This document shows positions 19,565 to 30,139 of a stretch of DNA of 64,000 bases, piece by piece. The position numbers and the translations under genes are program-made. This DNA is from Phytophthora sp. 'mugwort' (Eukaryota > Oomycota > Peronosporomycetes > Peronosporales > Peronosporaceae), in contig JAUCEF010000002.1 of assembly GCA_033558025.1 (NCBI GenBank), positions 1,860,001 to 1,924,000 on the forward strand. The letters are read 5' to 3'. Each line of letters opens with the position of its first letter. Position 1 is the first letter of the stretch. The notes under the pieces are model-generated. The model did no database searches and had not been told where the DNA came from. It saw only the letters and a list, made by a program, of their open reading frames with translations.

Positions 19565-21367
19565 ATGTCAGCGTATACTCCCGCCGAGGACGTAACGCTT
19601 TCGCCACTATTGAGATCGTCGCGTCTCGACCGCACCATGGCCGATACCGCGGACGCGTTGCAGACGGCGCAAACGGGTGTGGATGTGCGGTTGGATGAGC
19701 GCAAGATGTACGTCGTTGAGTGGGCGGATGGTGCGGCATTCGGCTTCACGGTCACGCCCGTGCAGTCTGACCGGGGCACCGTGCTGTGTCTGGCTCGCCG
19801 CACCGCCAGCACCGCCACCGCCGGGCTGCAGGATGTCGTGCCGGGAGACATGTTGATTGCAATCGGCGACGAGAAGGTATACCACTTGGGGGCGGGCAAC
19901 GCCACAAAACTGCTGCGCTCCGTGCAGAAGCCCGTGCGGCTCACGCTGCAGCTGTCTCCATACGGATCCGCTAAGGACCTACCGGACCTCGCCCCCAACG
20001 AGTACACGTACTTGTGGGAGTCCGGACCGCTGGGGATCGTACTGACCACGGACCCGAAGAGTAAACTGCCGCTCGTCAAGAGATTCACGGGCAAGGCGGA
20101 CAGCCCCGCGCTCGAGACGGACGTTAGTGTGGGGGACGAACTGGTGTATGTGAACCAGACGCCGACGAGCGACCACTCAATCTCAGCTATTATCAACATT
20201 ATTAAGGAGCTACCCAAGCCCATTACGCTGCGCTTTAGAAAGCCGCTGACAGAGGAGCTGCAGATGGAGCTGCCGGAGCTGGGAGACGGAGAGTACGACT
20301 TTTTGTGGGAGTACGGGTCGCTTGGACTCGTGGTGGGCACGTCTGCGGCGGGGTTGCCCTATGTGCGGTCATTTACGGGTAAGGGTACGTCCAAGCAGCT
20401 TTCGCAGGTGCAGGAGAACGACGAGATCATTCTGGTGAATGACAGGTCGGCCACGGAGTACGGCTTCCACGAGACCATGCAGTACATTATGAACGTGCCC
20501 AAGCCAGCAGTGATCCGGTTCCGTCGGCCTCTTGCGAACAGGGCGAAGGCAGGCGTACAGCCGAAACCTACGGAGAGCTCGTCACTGCCGACTGGACAGA
20601 TGAATGCTATAAACATTGCTGCCGCGTCACCCCAGCGAGCTCCTTCTCCCGTGCGCTCTGCGAGTGATGCCGACGCACCCCCGGTGCCTGTACAGAGCTA
20701 CACTGCTTCACGCAGTTACTCTGTTGCTAGTGAGAACGATACCGCTTCTCGTTTGCTTGGATACCGAAGCACACGCAGCAACAGCTCCCTTACAATGTCC
20801 CGCCATCAACACTCAAGCAAGTATCAGCCTCAGCAGCAGCCCGGGCAGGTGGCGGAAGACTTAACGTTCGGTCAGACAACTTCTGGACAAGGCTACGGAG
20901 ACAGCGGTTATCAGTCTCAGTCTCAGCCCCATCTGCAGTCGTCGTATCAGCCAGCGCCACTGCAGCAGCCACAGTCGGTCCAACAAACGTCGCTGCAGTC
21001 CCAACAGCAGCAGCAGCTCTATCAGCCGTCATCACTCCAACAGTCTTACCAGCAGCCTCAGCCGGCACCTCAAATGGAGGAGGAGGAGATCTTCGAGATC
21101 GACTCGAATGCGTACTACCAGATCCAGTGGACGGACGGCCCGTTCGGATTCACTGTGCGTGAGGCGCAGTCGAAGCAGGGCTCTGTAGTCCTCATTACCA
21201 AGCGCACGGGCAAGAGCACGTGTGCCGGTCTGCGGCGCGTGGCAGTGGGCGATATTTTGATCAAGATCGGAGACAAGGATGTCCGTCAAATGGGCTTTGA
21301 GCGGTCGACTATGCACCTTCGCAACGTGCCCAAGCCGGTCGTGCTGACGTTCCAAGCCATCGATTAG
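19565..21367 (+). CDS. Four-PDZ-like-domain scaffold protein (600 aa)
   Basis: This is an intact single exon. Four PDZ-like domains are visible by their carboxylate-binding loop and the G-D hairpin. Domain 1 is at about 46-130 ('FGFTV', 'VVPGDMLIAIGDEKV'). Domain 2 is at about 145-226 ('LGIVL', 'VSVGDELVYVNQTP'). Domain 3 is at about 243-322 ('LGLVV', 'VQENDEIILVNDRSA'). Domain 4 is at about 512-598 ('FGFTV', 'VAVGDILIKIGDKDV'). Each ends in 'KP' plus a beta strand. A Ser-, Pro- and Gln-rich linker (about 330-508, with runs such as QSQQQQQLYQ) separates domains 3 and 4. Domains 1 and 4 are most alike, as are 2 and 3. PDZ domains bind C-terminal peptides and usually organise signalling complexes at membranes. 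There is no signal peptide or membrane segment. The CaMK-like gene lies 396 bp downstream on the same strand. Confidence 0.85.
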   Translation: MSAYTPAEDVTLSPLLRSSRLDRTMADTADALQTAQTGVDVRLDERKMYVVEWADGAAFGFTVTPVQSDRGTVLCLARRTASTATAGLQDVVPGDMLIAIGDEKVYHLGAGNATKLLRSVQKPVRLTLQLSPYGSAKDLPDLAPNEYTYLWESGPLGIVLTTDPKSKLPLVKRFTGKADSPALETDVSVGDELVYVNQTPTSDHSISAIINIIKELPKPITLRFRKPLTEELQMELPELGDGEYDFLWEYGSLGLVVGTSAAGLPYVRSFTGKGTSKQLSQVQENDEIILVNDRSATEYGFHETMQYIMNVPKPAVIRFRRPLANRAKAGVQPKPTESSSLPTGQMNAINIAAASPQRAPSPVRSASDADAPPVPVQSYTASRSYSVASENDTASRLLGYRSTRSNSSLTMSRHQHSSKYQPQQQPGQVAEDLTFGQTTSGQGYGDSGYQSQSQPHLQSSYQPAPLQQPQSVQQTSLQSQQQQQLYQPSSLQQSYQQPQPAPQMEEEEIFEIDSNAYYQIQWTDGPFGFTVREAQSKQGSVVLITKRTGKSTCAGLRRVAVGDILIKIGDKDVRQMGFERSTMHLRNVPKPVVLTFQAID

Positions 21368-21734
21368 CAGATGCGATGGACAATGAGAAGGCGTTGATAT
21401 GTTTTTGTATTGGGTCGCCAAGGCAACAAGAAGCGCGTAGATGACACCGAGAAAGGTCGCACATAGTGGTTGAGGTAGGCATTTTCATTTGTTGTCAACA
21501 AGGAAGCATGGCAACATGTTCAGTGTTTTTCATTAAGTATAGAATTTTGCACAGTGAGCAATGTGTTTTTACAGGAATTCGTGACTATTCCAAATAATAT
21601 GATCAAGATATTTTTAGGCACGTCGCGAAGAGGGCCGTTATCTATCCTCTCCTGGCTCCTTAGCGGCTCAGACCCTGCCGTCCCTCGTGCTCTTGGCGGC
21701 ACTCGACAAGCGGCAGCACATCACGGGCTCTCAG

Positions 21735-21740
21735 TATAAA
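21735..21740 (+). promoter_or_regulatory. Possible TATA box of the CaMK-like gene
   Basis: TATAAA lies 24 bp before the ATG at 21764. That is close for a TATA box if the 5' UTR has normal length, so the call is weak. Confidence 0.25.
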
Positions 21741-21763
21741 TCTCGTGACATCGGGGTGACGAC

Positions 21764-22977
21764 ATGGCGGACCAAGTCCCTGCAGGTTTCAATGAGAAGT
21801 ACCGCATTGGACGCGTCATCGGCGAAGGTTGGCATCGTGCGGCAAAATGCATTTTTCGATGTTTTTAACGAAGTTCATTGCTTTATGTTTACCATAAACA
21901 GGCAACTTCTCCATTGTGAAGGAGTGCACCAACCGCCAGACAGGGGAGCGGTACGCCGTCAAGTGCATTAACAAGGCGGCGCTCAACCCTAAGGACCGCA
22001 GCAACTTGGTGCAAGAAATTGAGACTCTCAAAGACGTACGGGCCTAACTCGGTTAGACACAACAGTGGTTAGGTGGGGCTAACCGAATTTGGGTTTTGCC
22101 TTTGCCAGATGAGCCACCCGAACATTATCAAGCTGTACGACGTATACGACGGAGATAGCCCCATGTGCTTCCTGGTAATGGAGTACGCCGAAGGTGGCGA
22201 GCTCTTCGACCGCATCATCGCCAAGGAATACTACACCGAAGCGGAAGCGAAAAAGGTTGTGAAGGTTGTGGCAAAAGTGCTGCGGTACTGCCACGCCGAA
22301 GGCGTCACCCACCGCGACCTGAAACCGGAAAACCTGCTGTACGCGGATGAGACCGAAAACTCGGTGATCAAAATCGCCGACTTCGGATTTGCCAAGCTAG
22401 TGACGGAAGAAACCAATATGTCCACGATGTGCGGCACGCCCGGCTACTACGCGCCGGAGATCGTCCGCAAGCTGCCGTACGACAGCAAGTGCGACATCTG
22501 GAGTCTCGGCGTCATTGCGTACATCCTGCTATGCGGTTTTCCACCGTTCTACGACGAGAATCAAGTTGAAGAGATGCGGAAGGTGAGTTGGGATCGTCTT
22601 TTTACTCTTGTAACGCTTCACTGAAACATGTTTAACGGTTTGACTTTTCATTTCGATGATGGCAGATCCTCAACGGGGACTTCGAGTTCGTGGCTCCATA
22701 TTTTGATGGCGTCTCGCATCAGGCCAAGGACCTCATATGCAAAATGCTGGTTGTGCAACCATCAAGGCGTCTGACATCGCAGGAGGTGCTGGATCACCCG
22801 TGGTTCAACGATATTAAGGAGGCGGATGACGATGCGCCAGTGCTTTCCGTGGGTAAGAATATGAAGGAAGCACGACGTCTATCTGCTCGCAGCAAGTTCC
22901 GTGCCGGTGTGGGTGCTGTCATAGCCGTCACCAAGACCCAGCGTCTGCTGAGGGCATCTCGTAGTCCGCCGAGTTAA
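21764..22977 (+). CDS. Calcium/calmodulin-dependent protein kinase (CaMK-I-like)
   Basis: Four exons: 21764-21827, 21902-22035, 22109-22582 and 22666-22977, with GT-AG introns of 74, 73 and 83 bp, encode 327 residues. The Gly loop 'IGEGNFSIVKE' is split by intron 1. Other landmarks are 'YAVKCINK', 'HRDLKPENLLY' (Asp about 133), 'IADFGFAKL' (Asp about 156), 'TMCGTPGYYAPEIV' and 'DIWSLGVIAYILLCGFPPF', all typical of CaMKs. The C-terminal tail, with 'ARSKFRAGVGAVIAVTKTQR', is basic and amphipathic like a calmodulin-binding segment. No EF hands are present, so it is not a plant-type CDPK. The role would be calcium signalling in the cytoplasm. The Thr in 'STMCGTPG' is the expected activation-loop phosphosite. 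Confidence 0.9.
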
Positions 22978-24143
22978 GAATGGTCAATCCCGACGGGCAG
23001 ACTTGAATCTGGTGCGAGATAACCGATCGTTAAAACGCTCAAACTCTGGAACGCATGCCTATTAATATATCATCACCGCGCTGATCTATTCGCACCATGA
23101 ACTTGGAGGCTCTATTGTCTTCTCGATATACGAGGTTGTTTTCTAGAAGTTTAAGTGTCGAACAACAATTATTAAGATACATAAATATTTTTGCATTCAA
23201 CCAAGCCAACATGCAGGCGACGATTTGGAGTATGAAGGCCGCAGTGAAACTCCGAATGTCCATAAGGCTGGACACTGGGACTAGCTTCTAAATGAACTAT
23301 AAATCTATGATAAATGTACCTAAAAGAAATTGCACGACCAGTCTTCGCGTATACAATATACGCGGCTCTAATGGAATGGTCCCCAGTATCCTTGGGCTCA
23401 TGTACATTAGTGAGGAGTGCACGAAAACCTTGTCACTAAAATATTTCGTACGAAGTAGTAGTAAGTTTTATTGTTGTTGTCGACACCAGTTCTCTTAGTG
23501 CAATATACTTACCGCCCAGGATTTACCGGTAAAATACTGCTTCTGAGCATTTGGTAGTAGTTAGAATTTTAATGTACTGCACTAGTACTGGTAATAGCTG
23601 GCTACTAGTACTGATACTACTACTACCAGCCGATTCTGAGAAATGGTCTACTACTCCCAATAGTAATTCCAGGGATGACAAATCGGCTAGAAGTTATGAG
23701 AGAGAGAGAGGAACAGACTGTCTATTTAACCTTAAGATAAATCCACACAAGATGTCTCGAATTTCTACGCCAAGTTAGCAACGCCGGGGAAGCCGATCCG
23801 GTGGTTGTACGTGGCTCTTGTGTAGTTGGCTGTCTCAAGAGACCGATACTTAGAAATAATCTGGTGCCTTGTATTTTGGTGTGAGTGTGTCGGCGTTCAT
23901 AAACGCTCTCAGGTGCTGCATCCCTGCTGTGATAAACTCCGGCTTCCTTGAAATGTCATCGGCTAGAGGTTATATGCGGACTACTGGGGCGGAAAGGAGG
24001 ACGGAATCTGTAGAGGCTTTCAGTTACTGAAAGCCATACTGAATTAATATGTGGTCGTAAACAGATCAGATAGTATCCACTTTCACACACGACGACACTG
24101 CAGGGTGCGCAGGCGTTCCTCATTCAACGCTGTAAAACATCTA
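22978..24143. other. Intergenic stretch with low-complexity core
   Basis: No gene recognised. Around 23575-23640 the sequence is rich in TAC/TAG triplets, and ACTAGTACTG occurs twice as a direct repeat. A short AG run (agagagagag) follows near 23700. The right end borders the Tc1-like element. Confidence 0.45.
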
Positions 24144-25679
24144 CACTTTTTACCAGGCAGGTTTAGTGTTTTCACAGGCAAAACGGTCAAGCGAGAATTT
24201 TCCTAATCACCTAAAATTAGGTTTTACAACCAAAGCGGTTTGGCGCCACTTTTTCCCAACCAAAGTGGCGTGGTGGCGGGAAACAATACCAGCCACTCGA
24301 CACTGGCAAAGACGTTCTCCGCCACCGCACCGGCACTCACTCATTCGCATATTAGCTGCCTACATCACAACCCTCACCCAGCAGCTCTCCAACAATGGAT
24401 CCCGGCGCCCACCTGGACGACGCCCCTGACACCGCCTCTTGTGTCACGTGAGGCCAAGCAGTTCGAGCGCAACAGCGCGAAGAAGCGCGTGCTCGACGCT
24501 TTTTTGGCAGGGTGAGATTGGCTAGGGATCGCTGCTAGCAATGATGTGTCTGTCACCACTGCAAGGCGCATCGCAGCTAAGGGCAGTATCGAGCAGCAGC
24601 CACATTGCGGCGTGCGGACTGCGCGCGTCCAGATGACGGTCGAGATCATGTCCAAGCTCGAGGCGTACCTGGACGAGCAGGCGGACATGACCATGGCCGT
24701 CATAAAGGACAGACTGCTGAGCGACATGTCGGTGGACGTTAGCATCACCTCTATCCACCGCGCGCGCTGCACGGCATGCTGTACACGGTCAAGGGCCTAC
24801 GAATCGAGAAGGCCGCCATGAACAATGCAGTGAACAAGGAGAAGCGGATAGAGTTTGCCAAAGCGCTGAACATGCATGTGGACGCCGAGGACATGATGTC
24901 TACCACGACGAAACCAATTTCAATATCTACCTGTCTCGCAACCAAGGTTGGGCTCGTGTAGGCGAGCGTGCAGTCGTGTTGCTTCCGGCGTCGAAGGGCA
25001 AGAATCTCCACGTGCAGTGCGGTGTGTCGCCGGGCAAAGGGCTCGTATTGCTGCGCACTCACGACGGCTCCGTTCACATGGAAGAGAATGCGCGCTTTGT
25101 CGCGGACCTGTTCGTGGCTGCGCCCAACAGCGAGTACAAGGAGTGTTGCGTGGGCAAGAAGGTTGTCGTGGTCACCGACAACGGCCCCGCCCACAGCCAG
25201 GTAGAGACACTGGCACGCGAGCAACTCTTACTGATGGCATCGTCAACAGCAACAAGCTGGTCATTCTACGGTTAGCACCGTACAGCCCTATGTGCAATGC
25301 AGTCGAGGGCTGCTTCAGTGTGCTGAAGGCGCGCATGAAGTTGCATCTCGCAGCCAAGCGCTAGGGGCGAGGCCAGTATAACTCGCTGGCTGCGAACAGG
25401 ATGGCGCTCATGAAGGAGGCCGTACAAAGCAGCAAGATAGTCCATACGCAGCGATTAGTCTGGCGTATGGAGCGACACTGCTTCAAAAGCATTTTCCTTG
25501 CCGAGCGCGGGGACGATATGGAATTAGGAAAGTAGCTCTGGTAGAACCACTTTGCATGGAAAATATATCAGAAAACCACTTTGCCTGGCAAGTGCCCTTT
25601 TTCGTTGAATTATTAAGTTGCACAGCTCGCCAAATCCATTTTTGCTTGTGAAAACACTCAACCTGCCTGGTAAAAGGTG
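24144..25679 (+). mobile_element. Tc1-like DNA transposon with terminal inverted repeats and TA target duplication
   Basis: The left end (24144-24183) and the reverse complement of the right end (25640-25679) match over about 40 bp with only 3 differences. Both contain TTTTACCAGGCAGGTT near the tip and GTGTTTTCACA further in. A TA dinucleotide flanks each side (24142-24143 and 25680-25681), as expected for Tc1/mariner insertion. The element is 1536 bp. Inside both ends there are short degenerate copies of an AACCAAAG/AACCACTTTG-type subrepeat (24230-24275 and 25545-25595). The transposase is broken (see its own entry), so the copy is probably immobile unless helped in trans. Confidence 0.88.
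24430..25535 (+). pseudogene. Tc1-like (DDE_3) transposase, frameshifted
   Basis: The expected order of a Tc1-like transposase is readable in shifting frames. The N-terminal helix-turn-helix part begins 'VSREAKQFERNSAKKRVLDA' near 24450 and continues with 'VSVTTARRIAAKGS' and 'MSKLEAYLDEQADMTMAVI'. After a shift near 24760 come 'MLYTVKGLRIEKAAMNN' and 'VNKEKRIEFAKALN'. After a second shift near 24895 comes the first catalytic Asp in 'VYHDETNFNIYLSRNQG', then 'VVVTDNGPAHSQVET' with the second Asp. After a third shift near 25230 come 'LRLAPYSPMCNAVEGCFSVL' with the third acidic residue (Glu) and a stop in 'LAAKR'. The tail 'VWRMERHCFKSIFLAERG' lies at about 25461-25515. At least three indels and several stops kill the gene. 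Confidence 0.85.
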
Positions 25680-25681
25680 TA

Positions 25682-26160
25682 TATGTATGTAGCCCCCTGT
25701 CATCGACCACCAGTTGATCACAATGATTCAATGAGTTCAGGCATATTCTTAGACGGACATTTGATATGAAATCCCCAAATGAAACTATGCTGTAGTGGCA
25801 ACTAAATCTAAAAAAGGGTCGCTTAGCAATCGGGAAACGGCAAAAGCCCGCAACTGATGTTTGTAAGCGTCGGCTGATGGAGAATACCGAATGAATCGAG
25901 ATCGCCCACGCACATTACATGTATTGTGTGGTAGGAAATGCCCAGGTAAATTTGACTTTAACCACCATTACTACTGGATGTGCCATTGTATTCTAATGGT
26001 AGGCACTGTGACAGTACTCTGCATAAAGATGATGTATCATCGCATCTCCTTAAGCAACCAGCCAGATCCTGGCCCTGAAAGAGAAGTTGGTATCGTCTAT
26101 GAGGCACCCCATCCTTGTGCAAGTTCCTGCTGGCAATAGTGCACCGTCACAGCCGAGGTC
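25682..26160. other. Intergenic stretch upstream of the pectate lyase gene
   Basis: No gene recognised. It lies between the Tc1-like element and the duplicated promoter segment of the pectate lyase gene and may hold more distant regulatory sites. Confidence 0.4.
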
Positions 26161-26257
26161 CATCCCATTCTTAATTTCCAGTTGACGTAGAAACTCACAC
26201 TAGGATCCGTCTCATTCTTCAATTCCAGCTCACGTAGAAACTCACACCGAACTACAA
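26161..26257 (+). repeat. Duplicated promoter segment (two copies, about 45 bp each)
   Basis: Two direct copies lie just before the pectate lyase gene: one centred on ATTCTTAATTTCCAG with a following ACGTAGAAACTCACAC (about 26165-26200), and one on ATTCTTCAATTCCAG with the same ACGTAGAAACTCACAC (about 26213-26247). The second copy contains the better Inr match. The duplication therefore covers the presumed core promoter and 5' UTR start. Confidence 0.75.
26212..26226 (+). promoter_or_regulatory. Oomycete-type Inr/FPR start-site element
   Basis: TCATTCTTCAATTCC matches the oomycete Initiator (TCATTYY) followed by the flanking promoter region (CAWTTY-type). It sits 86 bp before the pectate lyase ATG, within the usual 5' UTR length for oomycete genes. 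It supports both the lineage and the start at 26298. Confidence 0.65.
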
Positions 26258-26297
26258 CGTCAAGGACCTGTCGGCACTGAATTTATAGTCACCAACC

Positions 26298-29200
26298 ATG
26301 ACACCGTTGCTCTTAAGCGCATTCGGCGCTTTCGTACTAGCATGCGGCAGCTTTGCCGACGCTGGGTCAGGTGCTACAGGCACCCCAGTAGGGTTCGCGA
26401 CAGGCACCACAGGAGGTGGCAACGCTGAACCTGTTTACCCTACCACTATCGATGAGCTCTCGAAATATCTCAGCGACAACCAGCCCCGTGTCGTGGTCCT
26501 CAAGCAAGAATTCAATTTCGTCGGCACTGAAGGCAAAACTACTGAGAACGGCTGTCGACCAACGAATAACCAGAAATGTATCGCTAACAAGAACGGATTC
26601 CTGGGTCAAGATGTCATCCTCCAGAAAGGAGATACCAGTATGAAGAACACGGGTGGCTGCGACAGCGGTGGGATTTCAGTTTCAATCACGTACGACAACG
26701 CTGCCAAAACTCCACTCAAGGTGGCAAGTGACAAGACGCTGGTCGGTGAAGGCACCAAGGGCGTCCTCAATGGCAAAGGGCTGTTAATCACGGGTAGAAA
26801 TGTGATTATCCAAAATATCCACATCACCAACTTGAATCCGCACCTTGTGTGGGGCGGCGACGCCATCTCAATGGGGGCGAGCAGCAGCAAGGAAGGGATC
26901 AAGAACATTTGGATCGATCATGTTAAGATTTCGAGCGTCGGGCGTCAGATGATTGTTGTGCATTATGGGGGTGCTGCGGGGCTTACCATTAGTAATTCCG
27001 ATTTTGACGGCAAGACGAAATACTCTGCTTCATGCGATGGTCACCATTACTGGGGATTCCTCATCTATGGTTCGACGACTCAAATAAGTCTGCTGGGTAA
27101 CTACATTCATTCGACGTCAGGCCGTTCGCCGAAAATCGGTGGGGAGTCGGACATGAATGCTATTGTCCATGCTGCCAACAATTATTTCGAAGATAACACT
27201 GGTCACGCCTTTGATGTGCGACAAAACGCGTATGTCTTGGCGGAAGGCAATTTTTTCGCGTCGGTTAAAACACCAAACATGGCGGAATCGGAAGGAAACT
27301 TTTTCGTTCCGAGTACAGGAGGAGATTGCAAGGCGAGCATCGGTCGGGAGTGCACCGTGAACGTGCTCACGAATAGTGGAAAACTCGCTGGGTACTCAGA
27401 AGACGCGGTAGGAACTCAAATGAAGCCTTATCAGAAGGAAATTGGCGGGTACTCGGTCATTGCCGCCTCAAAGTTCTCAGCAGCGACTGGTAACTTTGGT
27501 GTTGGAGATTTGGCAAGCAATGCCGCGCTGTCGAGTGGCTCAGTTAACTCTACCACTCAGTTTAGCGGGTCTGGTGACTCCGTATCGCAGTCAAGCGGGT
27601 CAGTAGACTCCGCCACGACGATGAACGGATCTGGTAATGCCACAACGGCAAACACTGACGCATCTGCCGATACACAACAGACAGATGCTTCTGGTGACAA
27701 GCAGAGTTCGCAAGACACCACGGCTTCGGTTGTCAGCGGTTCACAGTCTCAGGCTGAAGCACCAACGAGGACCGAGTCACCTTCAGCCAGTTCTCCGTCC
27801 CAGTCCGGATCTGATTCCTCTCCGACTCCTCCTTCGACCGAAACGCCAGGTTCTCAAGCGCAGATTGAGACTCCATCGGCGGAAACCCCTTCCAGTTCAG
27901 GAAACAGCGCCTCATCTACTGGTTCAGCCCAAGGGTTCGCAGCAGGTACCACAGGCGGCGGCAGCATTGAACCAGTCTACCCCAGCACTATTGACGAGCT
28001 GTCGAAGTACCTCAGCGACTCCGAACCACGCGTTATTGTGCTCGATCAGGAATTTAACTTTATTGGTACTGAAGGAAACAGTACTAGCGCTGGCTGTCGC
28101 CCGACGAACAACCAACAATGTCTAGCTAAACACAACGGCTTCCAAGGACAGGACGTTATCCTTATGGACGGCGACACAAGCATGAAAAACACGGGCGGTT
28201 GTGACGCTGGTGGTATCTCTGTTCAAGTGACGTTCGACAACGCAGCGAAGAAACCGCTGAGTGTCGCTAGCGACAAGACGTTGGTCGGTAAAGGTACCAA
28301 TGGCGTTCTAAATGGCAAAGGTCTGCGCATCGAAGGCAGCAACGTGATCATTCAGAACATCCACATCACAAACTTGAATCCTCACGTTGTTTGGGGTGGC
28401 GATGCCATCTCCATTGGCGGTAGTGGTGAAGCCCCCAAGAAGATTTGGATTGACCATGTGAAGATATCGAGCATCGGTCGTCAGATGGTGGTGGTTCACT
28501 TCTCTGGAGCCATGGGTCTGACCATCAGCAACTCTGATTTCGATGGCAAGACGGAATATTCTGCGTCCTGTGACGGTCATCACTATTGGGGGTTCTTGTT
28601 GTACGGCAAGACGACTCAGATCAGTCTGTTAGGCAACTATATCCACCAGACATCGGGTCGTTCGCCGAAGATTGGAGGTACCGTGGGCCAAAACGTCGTC
28701 GTTCATGCTGCCAACAACTACTTCGAAGACAACACGGGACATGCTTTTGATGTTGCGGCTGCTGCGTATGTCTTAGCGGAGGGTAACTACTTTTCGTCAG
28801 TCAAGAAGCCCAACCTCGAGGACGCGGAGGGCCATTTCTTCGTGCCTGTTAAGCAGAGTGACTGCCAGACTACCCTCAACCGTGCTTGCAAGCTCAATGT
28901 GCTCGTGGAGAGCAGTACATTGACTTCAAATTCTGCACAGACTGCATTGGCAGAGATCGGCAAATATTCAAAGGAGGTTGGTGACTATGCAACCACTGAA
29001 GCTACACAATTGTCAACTGCAGGTAGTAACTTTGGCGTCGGCGACTTGGGAGGCAACAACATGGCACCGTCTAGTACATCCAGCGACAAGGAAGCTGTTA
29101 GTGCTACTGACTCCACCACCACTCACGAACATCCATCCGCTACACAAGCGACACAAGCGACGTCTGTACCTGCTACAGAGTCCTCCAGTGGCGGTACTTC

Positions 29201-29525
29201 AGCCTGGACACCAATGACTCAAGATAAAGCCACCATTACTTCAAGCGAAGGCTCCAATGGAGCTTTTCCAGCAACTTCTTACACGAATACCCCCACGACG
29301 ACAACTGCAGCTCCATACTCAGAGTCTTCATCGACATCTGATACACCGGAGCAGGGACAGACAACGTCGACTGAGACGCCATCGACTGCTTCAGCATCTA
29401 CGGCGAATGAGGCATCTCCAGCAGATATCCTACCGGGTACTGTTTCTCCTTACACAGAGGCCTCAGAAGCTACAGATTCAACTCAGCAATGGGGTGATAT
29501 GATGCAAGGAGCGACAGAGGCTTGA
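26298..29525 (+). CDS. Secreted tandem-domain pectate lyase (PL1 family), 1075 aa
   Basis: This is an intact single exon. An N-terminal signal peptide (about 1-22, hydrophobic '[19 protein letters not shown]') marks secretion. Domain 1 (about 32-405) and domain 2 (about 545-915) are two homologous PL1 parallel beta-helix domains. Each has '[16 protein letters not shown]', '[19 protein letters not shown]' (Asp near the calcium site), '[10 protein letters not shown]', '[13 protein letters not shown]', and 'SGRSPKIGG' with the likely catalytic Arg, followed by '[17 protein letters not shown]'. Each cleaves alpha-1,4-polygalacturonate by beta-elimination in plant pectin. A Ser/Thr/Pro/Gln-rich mucin-like linker (about 411-544) and a similar C-terminal tail (about 916-1075) are likely O-glycosylated. 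Most family members have one domain of roughly 350-450 residues, so this is an internal gene fusion or duplication. The conserved residues are present in both halves, so both may be active. It sits in repeat-rich DNA. Confidence 0.93.
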   Translation: MTPLLLSAFGAFVLACGSFADAGSGATGTPVGFATGTTGGGNAEPVYPTTIDELSKYLSDNQPRVVVLKQEFNFVGTEGKTTENGCRPTNNQKCIANKNGFLGQDVILQKGDTSMKNTGGCDSGGISVSITYDNAAKTPLKVASDKTLVGEGTKGVLNGKGLLITGRNVIIQNIHITNLNPHLVWGGDAISMGASSSKEGIKNIWIDHVKISSVGRQMIVVHYGGAAGLTISNSDFDGKTKYSASCDGHHYWGFLIYGSTTQISLLGNYIHSTSGRSPKIGGESDMNAIVHAANNYFEDNTGHAFDVRQNAYVLAEGNFFASVKTPNMAESEGNFFVPSTGGDCKASIGRECTVNVLTNSGKLAGYSEDAVGTQMKPYQKEIGGYSVIAASKFSAATGNFGVGDLASNAALSSGSVNSTTQFSGSGDSVSQSSGSVDSATTMNGSGNATTANTDASADTQQTDASGDKQSSQDTTASVVSGSQSQAEAPTRTESPSASSPSQSGSDSSPTPPSTETPGSQAQIETPSAETPSSSGNSASSTGSAQGFAAGTTGGGSIEPVYPSTIDELSKYLSDSEPRVIVLDQEFNFIGTEGNSTSAGCRPTNNQQCLAKHNGFQGQDVILMDGDTSMKNTGGCDAGGISVQVTFDNAAKKPLSVASDKTLVGKGTNGVLNGKGLRIEGSNVIIQNIHITNLNPHVVWGGDAISIGGSGEAPKKIWIDHVKISSIGRQMVVVHFSGAMGLTISNSDFDGKTEYSASCDGHHYWGFLLYGKTTQISLLGNYIHQTSGRSPKIGGTVGQNVVVHAANNYFEDNTGHAFDVAAAAYVLAEGNYFSSVKKPNLEDAEGHFFVPVKQSDCQTTLNRACKLNVLVESSTLTSNSAQTALAEIGKYSKEVGDYATTEATQLSTAGSNFGVGDLGGNNMAPSSTSSDKEAVSATDSTTTHEHPSATQATQATSVPATESSSGGTSAWTPMTQDKATITSSEGSNGAFPATSYTNTPTTTTAAPYSESSSTSDTPEQGQTTSTETPSTASASTANEASPADILPGTVSPYTEASEATDSTQQWGDMMQGATEA

Positions 29526-30004
29526 GCATTATTTGGTTTTTGCACAAAAAGTAGCGTGATGGATGTAGTAGAAAACCTCCACCTGAAAAAAGGTAGGCAA
29601 GATTGATGTTTGCAACGAATCAAAGACACATTTGAGGCATGTTAGCGACTTCCTTGCATGTCACGGGCTGTTCTCCTGTTATAATATCGTCACGGGCTGT
29701 TCTCCTGTTATAATATCCTCGTTCAAAACTGTTACGTTACTGGCGCAATATTTGTGGTGCACAAAATATCGTACTTTGTGGTTGTGCCGCGGTACAACTG
29801 TAAGCTGGTACTCTGTGCTGTACACTGCGTACAGGAAGTCTACATTCAAAGACCACCACCAGTATGTGTTAGCGAATAACTCAGCTTGCATTATTAGTTT
29901 GATGCAGTTTGAACGATAGTGGAATCCTTCCTGAAAGCACTTGCGATCCTTTATTTGCTGCTGCGAATGAGTTCTTCGATGGGCGGTGGTGACCATTTCA
30001 AAAA
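29526..30004. other. 3' flank of the pectate lyase gene; no further gene
   Basis: No gene recognised. It contains the 29-bp tandem duplication at 29660-29717 and borders the Tc1/mariner pseudogene. Confidence 0.4.
29660..29717. repeat. 29-bp exact tandem duplication
   Basis: The unit that begins GTCACGGGCTGTTCTCC and ends TTATAATATC occurs twice in direct succession without a mismatch (29660-29688 and 29689-29717). It lies about 135 bp after the pectate lyase stop codon. It looks recent. Confidence 0.9.
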
Positions 30005-30139
30005 ATGTATCAATGTTTGAGCGCCAAAAAATGTCTAAGTCCAATCTATAGAGCCACACCCACTTCCGATTATGATTTCTTCGGGCCTTTTAAAAGTGAG
30101 ACCGGCGCTCTACCATCATCTAAGGAGCATGATAGGAAC

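Noticed and set aside
19561..20340. Minus-strand open frame of 259 codons
   Set aside because: It is a Ser-rich shadow of the four-PDZ-like gene on the plus strand and has no motif of its own.
23575..23640. TAC/TAG-rich stretch considered as a possible palindrome or microRNA-like hairpin
   Set aside because: The pairing is poor. It is better explained as low-complexity DNA with one 10-bp direct repeat.
26298..26370. Possible RxLR-type effector start
   Set aside because: A signal peptide is present, but no RxLR or EER motif follows, and the mature protein is clearly a pectate lyase.
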